A DNA stretch of 64,000 bases from GWE2-42-39 sp034003625 (GCA_034003625.1 JAVEYG010000002.1:124001-188000), one strand, 5' to 3'. Shown: positions 9,418-18,830, numbered from the stretch's first letter. Notes: generated by a model from the sequence alone, not told the origin. A program made the numbers and translations.

Positions 9418-10099
9418 ATTACTCGGTCTGAAGTACCTGAAAATGCTTTGTGAACAGATTCCTGAACTGGAAGTGGTAAAAGCCTATGATAACCAGGATG
9501 CCTTTTTGAAGGAATTAGGTTCGCTGGAGTTCGACTTGTGCTTTCTCGATATTGAAATGCCGGGAATGGATGGTTTGAGCATGGCAAACCTGTTGAATGG
9601 CAAACCAGTGGTTTTTACAACAGCGTATAAAGAATATGCTGCCGAGGCTTTTGACCTGAATGCGTTTGATTACATCCGGAAGCCGGTTACCCGGGAGCGC
9701 CTGCAATCTGCTGTAAATAAGGCTATAGAAAGGTTACGGCCAATACGGGGTACGAAGAATTTTATACAACTGAATACCGATAAGGGGAAAACCTTGTTGT
9801 TTTTTGATCAGGTCGCCTATATTGCTGCTTCGGCAACTGACAGCCGAGATAAAAATGTATTGTTGCACGACGGAAAGAAACTTGTTCTTAAAAATATATC
9901 TTTTGACAGGTTGATGCACGACCTGCCTGTAACCGAATTTTGCCAGGTAAATAAAAAAGAGATCATTGCGTTGCGTTGTGTTCAGTTTTTTTCTCACGAC
10001 GAAATTACTACCAATATTATGCAAGCGTCAGGAAAACCCTTGTCCCTCTTTTTGGGCGATGCCTATCGGGATGGGTTCTTTAAAAAAGTACAACTATAG
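9380..10099 (+). CDS. LytTR-family response regulator
   Basis: A 239-residue regulator. The receiver domain has acidic residues D11/D12 and phosphoacceptor D57 in FLDIEMPGMDGL, the conserved Thr region VVFTTAYKEYA, and Lys in IRKPV. From about residue 137 a LytTR DNA-binding domain follows, with FIQLNTDKGKTLLFFDQVAYI as its first strands; the fold is short and variable at the end. It is the cognate partner of the overlapping LytS kinase. The targets are unknown; the adjacent antiporter at 10211 is a candidate because it follows by about 110 bases on the same strand. Confidence 0.9.
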   Translation: MDTKLRCVLLDDELLGLKYLKMLCEQIPELEVVKAYDNQDAFLKELGSLEFDLCFLDIEMPGMDGLSMANLLNGKPVVFTTAYKEYAAEAFDLNAFDYIRKPVTRERLQSAVNKAIERLRPIRGTKNFIQLNTDKGKTLLFFDQVAYIAASATDSRDKNVLLHDGKKLVLKNISFDRLMHDLPVTEFCQVNKKEIIALRCVQFFSHDEITTNIMQASGKPLSLFLGDAYRDGFFKKVQL

Positions 10100-10210
10100 T
10101 TTGTTACATCTTTTTGCCCGCTTGTTACAGATTTGTTGTTGTTTAATGCCCCCGGAAATCCCGATGGGATGATTATTACCATTTTTGTGCCATCATTAAA
10201 TCCTTTTGAG

Positions 10211-12481
10211 ATGAAGCGGTTAAGGACTTTGTTTTTTTACATTGGGGTTATTGTTGTTTTTTCTTACATTGTGTACTGGATTATACAGATCGGAACCGCG
10301 CATGAGACGAAGACAAATATCGTAGTCCCGGAAACCGGAGAAAGCCAATGGGGCATGTTTGCTGAATCTTTTGTTCATAACCTGACCCATCCGTTGGCGA
10401 TTCTGCTTATTCAAATTGTGACAATCATATTCGTATCACGCCTTCTTGGGTGGTTTTGTAAAAAAATAGGGCAACCTACCGTGATAGGGGAGATTGTGGC
10501 CGGTATTGTACTTGGCCCTTCGCTTTTAGGTATGTATTTCCCCGGGTTTTCCGTAGCTCTCTTTCCTGAACAATCTTTTGGTAATCTACAGTTTCTGAGT
10601 CAGATCGGATTAATTCTATTCATGTTTGTGGTCGGAATGGAACTGGATGTCAGGGTACTTGCACATCAGGTTCGCGAAGCTGTGGTTGTAAGCCATGCCA
10701 GCATTATTTTCCCTTTTACACTGGGTATTGGACTGGCTTATTTCCTATATGGCCTGTTTGCCCCGAAAGGGGTACCGTTCGTTTCTTTTGGCTTGTTTTT
10801 GGGTGTATCTATGAGTATCACCGCATTTCCTGTTTTGGCAAGGATTGTGCAGGAGAGGGGCATTCATAAAACACGGTTGGGGGCTATTGTCATCACTTGT
10901 GCCGCTGCCGACGATATTACAGCATGGTCGTTGCTGGCTGCCGTTATTGCCATCGTAAAAGCCGGTTCCTTTGTAAGCTCACTTCCAACAATATTGTTGG
11001 CCATTGGTTATGTATTCATCATGCTGAAATTGGTCAGGCCTTTTTTAAAAAGAGTGGGAGACTTGCATTCATCGCGCGAAAATCTGAGCAAATCGGTTGT
11101 AGCTATTTTTTTCATAGTAATGCTCTTGTCTTCCTATTCAACAGAAATTATCGGGATACATGCCCTCTTCGGAGCCTTCATAGCTGGTATTATTATGCCT
11201 GATAATCAGAAATTTAAACAGATTTTCATTGAGAAAGTCGAAGATATTGCCCTTGTCCTATTGCTCCCCTTATTTTTTGTGTTTACCGGGTTGCGGACCC
11301 AGATAGGTTTGCTGGATGACCCATATCTGTGGAAGATTTGTGGGCTGGTTATTTTGGTTGCAGTAAGCGGAAAGTTTATTGGCAGCGCCTTAGCCGCAAA
11401 ATTTATCGGTCAAAACTGGCGCGAAAGCCTTATCATTGGCGCCCTGATGAACACCCGCGGTTTAGTGGAACTGGTTGTTTTAAATATCGGGTACGACCTG
11501 GGAATATTGTCAGCCGAAATTTTTGCCATGCTTGTAATTATGGCTCTTGTTACCACATTTATGACTGCACCGGCATTGCATCTCATTGACCTGTTTTTCG
11601 TGAAGAAAGCAAAATACGGGATGAAAAAGATAATGGATGCAGGTAAGTACAAGATACTTATTTCATTTGGAAAGCCTGAGATGGGAAAAACTCTTTTGAG
11701 GCTTGCAAGTCTTTTGGCAAAAAATAAAAACGGGAATATACAGGTAAGCGGATTGCATATATCCCCGGCAAGTTTATTGAACAAGTTTAAGATTGACGAT
11801 TATGAAAAGGAAAGTTTTGATCCGATCCGGGCTGAATCAAAAAGAATCAACCTGCCGGTGCAAAAACTTTTTAAAGTTTCGGAAGATATTCAAAAAGACA
11901 TAGTTGAAACGGTAAACAAAGGAGACTACGACCTATTGCTTGTGGGTATCGGGCACTCAATTTTTAAAGGGAGCCTGCTTGGAAATTTATTAGATCATTC
12001 CACTCGTTTCCTTAATCCGGATTATTTGCTCGACAAGGTCTGGGGAAAAGAGAAACTTTTCAAATCTTCCCCTTTTGCAGAATCTACAATGAATTTGTTA
12101 GTAAAAAGCAAAGTGCCAGTGGGCGTGTTGATCGACAATGAGCTGCAACATGTTCACAAAGTGCTTTTACCATTTTATAGCATAGAGGACAACTTTCTGA
12201 TTGAATATATCAAAAGATTTATTTCCAATTCAGGGATACAGATAACTATTTGCGATGTAGCAGGAGAACTAAAGTCAGATGTCAGCATGAAAGAATCCTT
12301 GCGTGCCATTGAGCAACAAATGCCCTATCATGTTGCGGTGTTGGATATGGAGATGATAGAGGCGGACTTTTTAAAAAAACATGATTTAATACTGATCAGT
12401 TTAAAAAGCTGGGAAAAATTGGTTCATTCAAACAGTATGTGGCTTAAATACCTGCCTTCCGTGCTTATCCTGAGGCCGTAG
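10211..12481 (+). CDS. Cation:proton antiporter, CPA2 family (second copy)
   Basis: A 756-residue protein when started at ATG 10211 (MKRLRTLFFYIGVIVVF); the open frame extends to 10133 but that stretch does not look like protein. After an extra N-terminal membrane segment and a periplasmic loop come about 12 membrane segments with family elements IGEIVAGIVLGPSLLG, IGLILFMFVVGMELDV, CAAADDITAWSLLA (the ion-binding DD pair) and ALMNTRGLVELVVLNIG. This last set is KefB/GerN-like and closer to classical K+/Na+:H+ antiporters than the 2693 copy. The cytosolic C-terminal region (about 500-756) is universal-stress-like. It may belong to the regulon of the upstream LytTR regulator (inference from position). 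Confidence 0.9.
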   Translation: MKRLRTLFFYIGVIVVFSYIVYWIIQIGTAHETKTNIVVPETGESQWGMFAESFVHNLTHPLAILLIQIVTIIFVSRLLGWFCKKIGQPTVIGEIVAGIVLGPSLLGMYFPGFSVALFPEQSFGNLQFLSQIGLILFMFVVGMELDVRVLAHQVREAVVVSHASIIFPFTLGIGLAYFLYGLFAPKGVPFVSFGLFLGVSMSITAFPVLARIVQERGIHKTRLGAIVITCAAADDITAWSLLAAVIAIVKAGSFVSSLPTILLAIGYVFIMLKLVRPFLKRVGDLHSSRENLSKSVVAIFFIVMLLSSYSTEIIGIHALFGAFIAGIIMPDNQKFKQIFIEKVEDIALVLLLPLFFVFTGLRTQIGLLDDPYLWKICGLVILVAVSGKFIGSALAAKFIGQNWRESLIIGALMNTRGLVELVVLNIGYDLGILSAEIFAMLVIMALVTTFMTAPALHLIDLFFVKKAKYGMKKIMDAGKYKILISFGKPEMGKTLLRLASLLAKNKNGNIQVSGLHISPASLLNKFKIDDYEKESFDPIRAESKRINLPVQKLFKVSEDIQKDIVETVNKGDYDLLLVGIGHSIFKGSLLGNLLDHSTRFLNPDYLLDKVWGKEKLFKSSPFAESTMNLLVKSKVPVGVLIDNELQHVHKVLLPFYSIEDNFLIEYIKRFISNSGIQITICDVAGELKSDVSMKESLRAIEQQMPYHVAVLDMEMIEADFLKKHDLILISLKSWEKLVHSNSMWLKYLPSVLILRP

Positions 12482-12531
12482 ATCGAACGATCTGTCCAGA
12501 AGAGCAATTTCCCTTGGGTTTTGTAAAGCGT

Positions 12532-12780
12532 TTAATGAATTCTGACGATTTTTACATAGGGGGCCAGCAATTCGTTGGACCCACCGGATAGCGTTGTGGT
12601 CGAATCTTTTTTTTCTTTCAGTTTTTGAGGAAGTTCTTCCTTGAATTCTTTCTTAGGTTGAACGATTTCTTTTTTTGTTTGTACCGAATCGGTCTGAAAC
12701 TTCGCGTTCAGGTCAATGTTTGAAGTGAATTTCAGTCCCAGCAGGTAGAAAATAGAGGAGGTGAGAATTATGTACTTCAT
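12532..12780 (-). CDS. Small membrane-anchored lysine-rich hypothetical protein
   Basis: An 82-residue frame with an N-terminal hydrophobic stretch (ILTSSIFYLLGLKF) that could be a signal or anchor, then a charged low-complexity region rich in Lys and Glu (PKKEFKEELPQKLKEKKDS), and a short C-terminal end. No family is recognised. It has a normal ATG and stop and sits between convergent and divergent neighbours without overlap, which favours a real gene, but low-complexity frames can arise by chance. Confidence 0.45.
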   Translation of the reverse strand: MKYIILTSSIFYLLGLKFTSNIDLNAKFQTDSVQTKKEIVQPKKEFKEELPQKLKEKKDSTTTLSGGSNELLAPYVKIVRIH

Positions 12781-12931
12781 GGCCTACGAATAAGATAATA
12801 AATACGTTTTATAAGTTTTCGTTGCTAAAGTACGAATATTAATTAAGCGGCTGATAAAAAATTCTGTGAATAAATGTGAAAATACGTTTACCTGTCTTAT
12901 TTCTTCGACGACCCAAAAAATTTACCTGTGT

Positions 12932-13921
12932 TTAATCATGTTTTGGAAAAACGATGTGGGCATCTTTTCTTACCCGGTCTAAAATTTCCATCATGTCTGC
13001 TGAAAAGGAGAGGGGCATCTGGTCGCTTTCTGTTTTTCCCTCATCGAGGCATTGCATTACATGGGCGGCTTCATAACAATATCCGGCTCCGGTTACAGGC
13101 CCTGTTTCAATGATTTCTTCTTTTTGTGTAGCCGATTCCCAAATAGACAGTGTGGTTGGGGTAAACCAGCGGCGGTTGAGTTTCAGGATGCCTTTTTCAC
13201 ACCAGAATTCGGTTTCGATGGACGAATGGCAGGCAAAACTGGAAGAAAGGCTGGCCAGTTGCCCCCTGGGATATCTAAACGTCATCAGGATGGTTTCTTC
13301 CGTACCGGTTGGGCTGAACTCGGCCATCGTGCGTATTTCCGACGGCTTGCCCAAGGTAGCAAGTGACGCAAAAACCGGGTAAATGCCAATATCGAGCAAC
13401 GAACCGCCACCCAGGTCCACATTGTACAGGCGTTTTTCGGGATTAAATTCTGCCTTGAAGGCAAAATCAGAACGGACAATTTTCAATGCCCCGAGACGAC
13501 CTGACCGGAGAATTTCCAGCGCTTTGTTAAAACTGGGCTGAAAGCGGGTCCAGAAAGCCTCCATCAGGAAAGTCCTGTTTTTGCGGGCACAGGTAATCAT
13601 TTCGGCTACTTCGCGCGAATTAATGGCGAACGCTTTTTCGCACAAAACGGCTTTTTTATTCTTCAGGCATAAAATGGCATGTTCCCGGTGATGGGAATGG
13701 GGAGTGGCCACGTACACAATGTCAACCTTTGGATCGGCGGCCATTTCTTCGTAATTCCCGTATGCCTTACTGAATCCATGTTCGTTGGCAAACTGTCGGG
13801 CGCGTCCCATATTGCGCGAGGCGGCGGCATACAATTTGGCGTTGGGCAACAATTTCAGGTCGTTGACAAATTTGGTCGCGATTTTTCCACAGCCCAGGAT
13901 AGCCCAGTTATAAGTTTTCAC
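12932..13921 (-). CDS. Gfo/Idh/MocA family NAD(P)-dependent oxidoreductase
   Basis: A 329-residue cytosolic dehydrogenase with an N-terminal Rossmann fold (AILGCGKIATKFVNDL, then VDIVYVATPHSHH) and the family EK motif in CEKAFAIN where EKP is usual. A C-terminal alpha/beta substrate domain contains DLGGGSLLDIGIYPV, as in trans-1,2-dihydrobenzene-1,2-diol and glucose-fructose type members. It starts with GTG (VKTYNW); that G is the last base of the upstream esterase TAG stop (TAGTG), so the two genes are tightly coupled. The substrate, probably a sugar or polyol, cannot be named. Confidence 0.88.
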   Translation of the reverse strand: MKTYNWAILGCGKIATKFVNDLKLLPNAKLYAAASRNMGRARQFANEHGFSKAYGNYEEMAADPKVDIVYVATPHSHHREHAILCLKNKKAVLCEKAFAINSREVAEMITCARKNRTFLMEAFWTRFQPSFNKALEILRSGRLGALKIVRSDFAFKAEFNPEKRLYNVDLGGGSLLDIGIYPVFASLATLGKPSEIRTMAEFSPTGTEETILMTFRYPRGQLASLSSSFACHSSIETEFWCEKGILKLNRRWFTPTTLSIWESATQKEEIIETGPVTGAGYCYEAAHVMQCLDEGKTESDQMPLSFSADMMEILDRVRKDAHIVFPKHD

Positions 13922-14757
13922 TATTGTTTTAGTTTTAAGATTTGATCAATTTGTTGTAACAAAATATGATTGGCCGGGCGGCACATGTCCCCGTGGTTGA
14001 ACCCATCCAGTTCGTAAAGGCTGGTTTTCCGATGCCCGGCCACTTTCATCATCCGGTACATGTACGCATTTTCTTCGTAACGGCCCAGCATTTCCAATTC
14101 GCGGTCGCCGGTAATCAGTACCAATGGCGGGGCATCGGCGCGTACGTGGTACAATGGCGCATAGTTGTCGACAGCAGGTTGCTCTTTTTTGATTCCCATT
14201 TCCTCGCGTACGGCCATGTGCGTGATGGTATGCCCGCTAAACGGGACCAGTCCGGCAATCGAATCGGCATCAATACCGTACCGGGCTAAATAACTTTTGT
14301 CGAGCCCGATCATGCTGGTTAGATAACCGCCAGCCGAGTGGCCCGAAACAAAAATTTTTGCGCGGCTGCCTCCGTATTTTGTAATATTCCGGAAAACCCA
14401 GGCAACCGAGGCTGCCGCATCTTCAATGTAAGCCGGGCATTTTACTTTGGGGTACAAACGGTAGTTTACGGCCACCACCGCAATTCCCTTATTTTTCAGT
14501 TCATCGGCAATATATTTTGTACCGCCGGTCAATCCCCCGCCATGAAACCAGACGACCGTTGCATAATCTTTTTTGTTTTCAGGATAGTAAATATCAAGTT
14601 TGCAGCGTTCCAGCATGTAACCGGTTTTTTCGCCTTCAAAAATCTCTGAATACGAAAGGTTCTCGATTAATTTATAGGAGGTAGAAGGTTGTTGTGATGA
14701 GGCAACAGATATAATTCCGAAGAATAAAATCAGAAGAAACAGCGACCTTGGGTTCAT
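13921..14757 (-). CDS. Secreted alpha/beta hydrolase (BD-FAE/carboxylesterase-like)
   Basis: A 278-residue protein with a signal peptide (SLFLLILFFGIISVASSQQ). It has an oxyanion HGGG motif in VVWFHGGGLTGG, the nucleophile elbow VSGHSAGGYLTSM, an acid region VLITGDREL and a histidine in DGFNHGDM, the full catalytic set of an HSL-like/BD-FAE esterase. It is probably exported to the periplasm or surface and acts on acylated carbohydrates or feruloyl esters (family inference). The stop codon shares a base with the start of the downstream oxidoreductase. It is divergent from the SUMF1-like gene. Confidence 0.86.
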   Translation of the reverse strand: MNPRSLFLLILFFGIISVASSQQPSTSYKLIENLSYSEIFEGEKTGYMLERCKLDIYYPENKKDYATVVWFHGGGLTGGTKYIADELKNKGIAVVAVNYRLYPKVKCPAYIEDAAASVAWVFRNITKYGGSRAKIFVSGHSAGGYLTSMIGLDKSYLARYGIDADSIAGLVPFSGHTITHMAVREEMGIKKEQPAVDNYAPLYHVRADAPPLVLITGDRELEMLGRYEENAYMYRMMKVAGHRKTSLYELDGFNHGDMCRPANHILLQQIDQILKLKQ

Positions 14758-14888
14758 ACCGATGTGTTATTGGTTTACCGGCAAATATAACCGATCCGGC
14801 ACAACTCACCGGGGATTTTTTGTTTTTTTTGAATTTACGGGAAAAAGAACCACTTTTACGCCAACATAACAACCAAACACGGACCCAA

Positions 14889-15824
14889 ATGCCTGAAATG
14901 AAAAAAATATCCTGTGCATTACTTGTTTTTCTGGTGTTTTCCTGTTCCGGTACAAAAAATAAACCGGGACAAATGGCTTCAGGATCAGTTGAAAATACAG
15001 CCATAAAAAAAGAATCCGTTCCGTCATCATTGGAAAATGTTGAAGCAGAAATGATATTAGTACCGGCAGGGACTTATATCGTTGGCAGCAATACCGGGAT
15101 TCCCAATGATGCACCGGCCCATGAGGTAACGTTAAAACCGTATTATCTCGATAAAACCCCGGTTACTGTGGCACAATTCCGAAAATTTGTCTATGCGACA
15201 GGATATAAAACCGAAGCGGAGAATTATGGTGATGCGGGAGTATTCAATTTTGATATGCAACAATGGCAATTGGTGAAAGGCGCAAACTGGGAATATCCCT
15301 TTGGCCCGTCGGCCCCTAAAGCGGAAGATAACCATCCGGTAACACAGGTTAGTTGGACCGATGCGGTGCATTATGCAAGCTGGGCCGGGAAACGGCTGCC
15401 GACCGAAGCAGAATGGGAGGTTGCCGCGAAAAGCGCGAAAAAGCCGGGATCCCGCTTCAGTTGGGGAGACCAACTGTTGGTTGGTGGAAAATACAAGGCC
15501 AACGTGTGGCAGGGCGAAATTGCCGGTTCAAAAGCAGACGATGGGTATCTGTACACTTCGCCGGTTGGCGCTTTCGGTACCAATGAAGCCGGTTTTGCCG
15601 ATATGGGCGGTAATGTTTGGAACTGGTGCGCCGATGTATTTTGCCCGTATGAAGGAAGCGCGATGCCGTTTCAGGTAAACGAAAATGTAAAAGTCATCCG
15701 GGGCGGTTCGTTCTTTTTCGACCAGTACGGGGAAGACAGCTTCACTACTACCGGACGTTTTTTTAATTCGATGGAAACTTCGCTGTTCAATACAGGGTTC
15801 CGTTGCGCTAAAGATGCCGATTAA
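14889..15824 (+). CDS. SUMF1/FGE-fold lipoprotein without catalytic cysteines
   Basis: The frame is open from 14748, but the first 47 codons overlap the divergent promoter region; ATG 14889, or 14898 giving MKKISCALLVFLVFSC, provides a clear lipoprotein signal with the Cys followed by SGTKNKPG. The mature part is a formylglycine-generating-enzyme fold: MILVPAGTYIVGSNTG, KTPVTVAQFRKFV, QVSWTDAVHYASWAGKRLPTEAEWE, WNWCADVF, VIRGGSFFF and GFRCAKD. In true FGE the segment after GGS carries the two copper-binding cysteines; here it reads GGSFFFDQYGEDSF and has none. It is therefore probably a binding or structural relative, not a sulfatase activator. Its last four bases overlap the convergent CDF gene. 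Confidence 0.87.
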   Translation: MPEMKKISCALLVFLVFSCSGTKNKPGQMASGSVENTAIKKESVPSSLENVEAEMILVPAGTYIVGSNTGIPNDAPAHEVTLKPYYLDKTPVTVAQFRKFVYATGYKTEAENYGDAGVFNFDMQQWQLVKGANWEYPFGPSAPKAEDNHPVTQVSWTDAVHYASWAGKRLPTEAEWEVAAKSAKKPGSRFSWGDQLLVGGKYKANVWQGEIAGSKADDGYLYTSPVGAFGTNEAGFADMGGNVWNWCADVFCPYEGSAMPFQVNENVKVIRGGSFFFDQYGEDSFTTTGRFFNSMETSLFNTGFRCAKDAD

Positions 15825-16453
15825 TTGTCGCGGGCTTCAATATCCAACAATATTTTACCCGAATCCCGGAGCAATCCGGCTGACCATTTGATGATGACCA
15901 GCGAGCTGATAAAAGCCGCAATAATGTCGATAAACGGGATATCCCAGAGAAGGGCAGCGGTAAGCCCCAGGATAGCCGAAAGGCTGGTCAGCGAGTCGGC
16001 CAGTACGTGCAGATAGGCAGCCCGTATATTGTGGTCGGAATGGTGGTGGTCGTGATGAAGGATGGCCGCGCTGACAATATTTACTACAAGTCCTGTGACA
16101 GCTACCAGGATCGCTTCTTTGTATGCAATTTCAACCGGGTGAAATATCCGTGAAACAGCTTCGGCGAGAATGACGAACGAAAAAATCAGCAACATCAGTC
16201 CACTGCTATAGCCTGAAAGTGAAAGTATTTTTTCGGCATCGCCGGTAAAATTTTTATTTTTTTCGAGACGTCGTACCAGTATGTAGGCCAGCCAGCTCAA
16301 CCCGATGGCCAGCACATGCGATCCCATGTGTATCCCGTCGGCCAGCAATGCCATCGAGCCGGAAGTAATACCGAAAATAATCTCAACGACCATGGTGACA
16401 GCTGTCAGCAGTACCACCCACTTTGTTTTTTTTTCGTAATTTGCATGTTCCAT
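15821..16453 (-). CDS. DmeF-like cation diffusion facilitator, lacking the C-terminal domain
   Basis: A 210-residue inner-membrane metal exporter with six membrane segments. The first site in TM2 reads ADGIHMGSH, so the usual HxxxD is HxxxH, a feature of DmeF-type Co/Ni/Zn exporters. TM5 keeps HVLAD. Between TM4 and TM5 is a histidine-rich loop (HHDHHHSDH). Most CDF proteins continue about 90 residues into a cytosolic metal-binding domain; this one stops after LLDIEARDN, where the downstream gene's end begins (4-base overlap). It may be a natural CTD-less member or a truncation. The neighbouring HMA protein supports a metal-handling role. Confidence 0.83.
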   Translation of the reverse strand: MEHANYEKKTKWVVLLTAVTMVVEIIFGITSGSMALLADGIHMGSHVLAIGLSWLAYILVRRLEKNKNFTGDAEKILSLSGYSSGLMLLIFSFVILAEAVSRIFHPVEIAYKEAILVAVTGLVVNIVSAAILHHDHHHSDHNIRAAYLHVLADSLTSLSAILGLTAALLWDIPFIDIIAAFISSLVIIKWSAGLLRDSGKILLDIEARDN

Positions 16454-16508
16454 ATTGCCACAAAAACAATTCAGCCTGCAAAAAGATTATTGACGGGCCC
16501 GGAAACTT

Positions 16509-16841
16509 TTATTTCCGGTATTTACAGCAGTGGTGCAGCTCATTGTATACTTTGTCGTCGGCTTTTACCTTATCTGTATCGTGCCCTGCTTTAGCAACTG
16601 TCTTGTGTATGTCTTCCAGCTTTACTTTCGACTGGTCGAAGGTAACTTTCAACATTTTGGTTTCTTTGTACCAATCGGCCTTGGCTACGCCGTCGATAGC
16701 TTTTACCGCTTTTTCAATACGTTCTTCACACATATCACAATTACCGTATACTTTAAACTTTTCGGTCTTGTTGATCCCTGCCATGACCATTGTGGTGCTC
16801 AAAAGCAACATCGACAGGAAAATTATTAACTTTTTTTTCAT
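16509..16841 (-). CDS. Periplasmic heavy-metal-associated (HMA) domain protein
   Basis: A 110-residue protein from ATG 16841 (MKKKLIIFLSMLLLSTTMVMA, a signal peptide). An in-frame ATG at 16880 would add 13 unlikely residues. The mature part is one ferredoxin-like HMA domain with the metal loop GNCDMCEERI (CxxC), and it ends in a second cysteine pair with histidines (NELHHCCKYRK). Such proteins bind Cu(I), Hg or Zn and pass it on. It precedes the CDF exporter on the same strand by 56 bases, so the two may form a small metal-efflux operon; the metal cannot be named. Confidence 0.85.
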   Translation of the reverse strand: MKKKLIIFLSMLLLSTTMVMAGINKTEKFKVYGNCDMCEERIEKAVKAIDGVAKADWYKETKMLKVTFDQSKVKLEDIHKTVAKAGHDTDKVKADDKVYNELHHCCKYRK

Positions 16842-16942
16842 TGTCTTATAATTATCAGGATTTGTTGTTTGACTTTGCATTTAATAACAGAAAATAGACC
16901 TGAAAGTTTTTCTTTCCTTTATGAATACTATTTGTAGCATAT

Positions 16943-18808
16943 TCAACACTTTTCGCCCAGTTCGAGCCAGCGCATTTCCTTTTCGTCCAGAATATCCGAT
17001 AGCTGGGCAAAACGCTGCGACTTTTTCAGTAATTCGTCGTTTGACAGCTCTCCGGAACTTAAGGCCGCTTCAATTTCTTTTTTTTCTTGTTCGAGGGATT
17101 GTATCTCGGTTTCCAACTGTTCAAATTCCCGTTTTTCCTTAAAACTGAGTTTTTGTTCCCGTCTTTTCGTCGTTTTTTCCAGAGTTGTGGCAGGGGCGGA
17201 AACCTCAGTTGTTTTCTCTTTCTGTTCTTCTTCGGTTTGTTTATTCCTGAAATGGGTATAACTTCCCGGAAAATCACGGATGACGCCGTTCCCTTCAAAA
17301 ACAAACAGGTGGTCGACAATCTTGTCCATAAAATACCGGTCGTGTGAAACAATGACAACCGACCCGTTGAAAGCAGTGAGATATTCTTCCAGTATGTTTA
17401 AGGTCATGATGTCGAGATCGTTGGTTGGTTCGTCGAGGATCAGGAAATTCGGGTTTTGCATTAATACGGTGCAGAGGTAGAGCCTCCGTTTTTCACCTCC
17501 GCTCAGTTTCTCTGTCAGGTTGTACTGCACATCGGGCGGAAAAAGGAAATGAGTGAGCAACTGTGAAGCGGTGAAACTTTTTCCGTTGTCGAAATTCACC
17601 ACTTCGGCAATCTTCTTTACCACATCAATTACCTTTTCTCCGGGGATGAAACTGATTCCTTCCTGCTGGTAGTACCCGATGCGGATGGTTTGTCCCACTT
17701 CAATGGTACCTTTTTCGGGCTGTAAAAACCCGGTTAACAGGTTCAGAAAAGTTGATTTACCGGTACCGTTTTTGCCAATGATGCCCACTTTTTCGAAACG
17801 GGAAAACTTATAATTAAAATTTTTGACCAGCTCCAGGTCCCCGAAACTTTTACTGATATTGTCGATGTCGATAATTTTTGTTCCTGTACGGGCCGACTGG
17901 AAACCCAATTCCAACTCTTTTGATTTCAGATTGAGTGAGGCGGCCGATTTTAGTTCTTCGACCTGCCCCATACGGTATTTCGATTTGTGGCCACGTGCTT
18001 TGGGCATTCTTCGTGCCCATTCGAGCTCGGTACGTAACAGGTTTTTAGCTTTGTCTATGCCCGCCTGAAGCATTTCCATCCGTTCGGCGCGTTTTTCGAG
18101 AAAATACGAATAATTGCCTTTGTAACGATAAACGGAACTGGCGTCCATCTCTAAGATTTCATTGCAAACACGGTCGAGAAAATAACGGTCATGCGTGACC
18201 ATGAACAATGTGCTGTTGGTTCTTTCAAGGTAGTTTTCCAACCATTCGATCATTTCTATATCAAGATGGTTGGTCGGCTCATCGAGCAATAAAACGTCGG
18301 GTTCGTTAATGAGCACATTAGCCAGTGCAACGCGTTTTTGCTGTCCGCCCGACAGTTCCCCGATCTTCTGGTCGTAATCCGTAATTTTTAACCGGCTGAG
18401 TATCTGTTTTACTTTTATTTCGGCATCCCAGGCCCGGTGTTTGTCCATCAGGTCGGAATATCGGGTGATTGCCTCTTTGTCTTCGTGTAACACGGCTTCT
18501 TCGAATTGACCGATAATTTGCAGGTTTTCATTATTTGACCGGAATACCTCGTCAAATACAGTTGCGTCGTAATCCCAGTCATGGTCTTGTTTCAGGTAGC
18601 CAATCCGAAGGCCGCTGGTAATCGTAATCTTACCTGCATCGGGACTATCGTTGCCTGCAAGTAATTCCATCAGCGAAGTTTTTCCGACCCCGTTTTTGGC
18701 AATCAGCGCCACTTTTTGCTTCTGAAAAATGGTAAATGAAATGTTCTCAAACAAAATATTGTCACCGTATCGTTTCGATAAATTTTCAGCTTGTATGAAT
18801 GGGATCAT
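16943..18808 (-). CDS. ABC-F family ATPase, Uup-like
   Basis: A cytosolic protein of 621 residues from ATG 18808 (MIPFIQAENLSKRYGD); the frame upstream to 18856 is unlikely to be translated. It has two ABC domains: Walker A AKNGVGKTSLMELL and GKNGTGKSTFLNLL, signatures LSGGQQKRVALA and LSGGEKRRLYL, Walker B VLLLDEPTNHLD and FLILDEPTNDLD. An ABC-F linker between them contains RMPKARGHKSKYRMGQ. The last ~80 residues form a charged coiled coil as in Uup. There are no membrane segments, so it is not a transporter; ABC-F proteins act on ribosomes, and Uup also affects transposon excision. Confidence 0.92.
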   Translation of the reverse strand: MIPFIQAENLSKRYGDNILFENISFTIFQKQKVALIAKNGVGKTSLMELLAGNDSPDAGKITITSGLRIGYLKQDHDWDYDATVFDEVFRSNNENLQIIGQFEEAVLHEDKEAITRYSDLMDKHRAWDAEIKVKQILSRLKITDYDQKIGELSGGQQKRVALANVLINEPDVLLLDEPTNHLDIEMIEWLENYLERTNSTLFMVTHDRYFLDRVCNEILEMDASSVYRYKGNYSYFLEKRAERMEMLQAGIDKAKNLLRTELEWARRMPKARGHKSKYRMGQVEELKSAASLNLKSKELELGFQSARTGTKIIDIDNISKSFGDLELVKNFNYKFSRFEKVGIIGKNGTGKSTFLNLLTGFLQPEKGTIEVGQTIRIGYYQQEGISFIPGEKVIDVVKKIAEVVNFDNGKSFTASQLLTHFLFPPDVQYNLTEKLSGGEKRRLYLCTVLMQNPNFLILDEPTNDLDIMTLNILEEYLTAFNGSVVIVSHDRYFMDKIVDHLFVFEGNGVIRDFPGSYTHFRNKQTEEEQKEKTTEVSAPATTLEKTTKRREQKLSFKEKREFEQLETEIQSLEQEKKEIEAALSSGELSNDELLKKSQRFAQLSDILDEKEMRWLELGEKC

Positions 18809-18822
18809 TGTAAAATTTTCGG

Positions 18823-18830
18823 CAAAAATA
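18823..18830 (-). promoter_or_regulatory. -7 type box before the ABC-F gene
   Basis: Read on the minus strand the sequence is TATTTTTG, matching TAnnTTTG, and it ends 14 bases before the ABC-F ATG at 18808. This position also supports 18808 over the longer start. No upstream TTG was identified. Confidence 0.35.

Noticed and set aside
10133..10210. Longer start of the second antiporter
   Set aside because: The extra 26 codons do not resemble a membrane protein N terminus; ATG 10211 gives a good basic start plus membrane segment.
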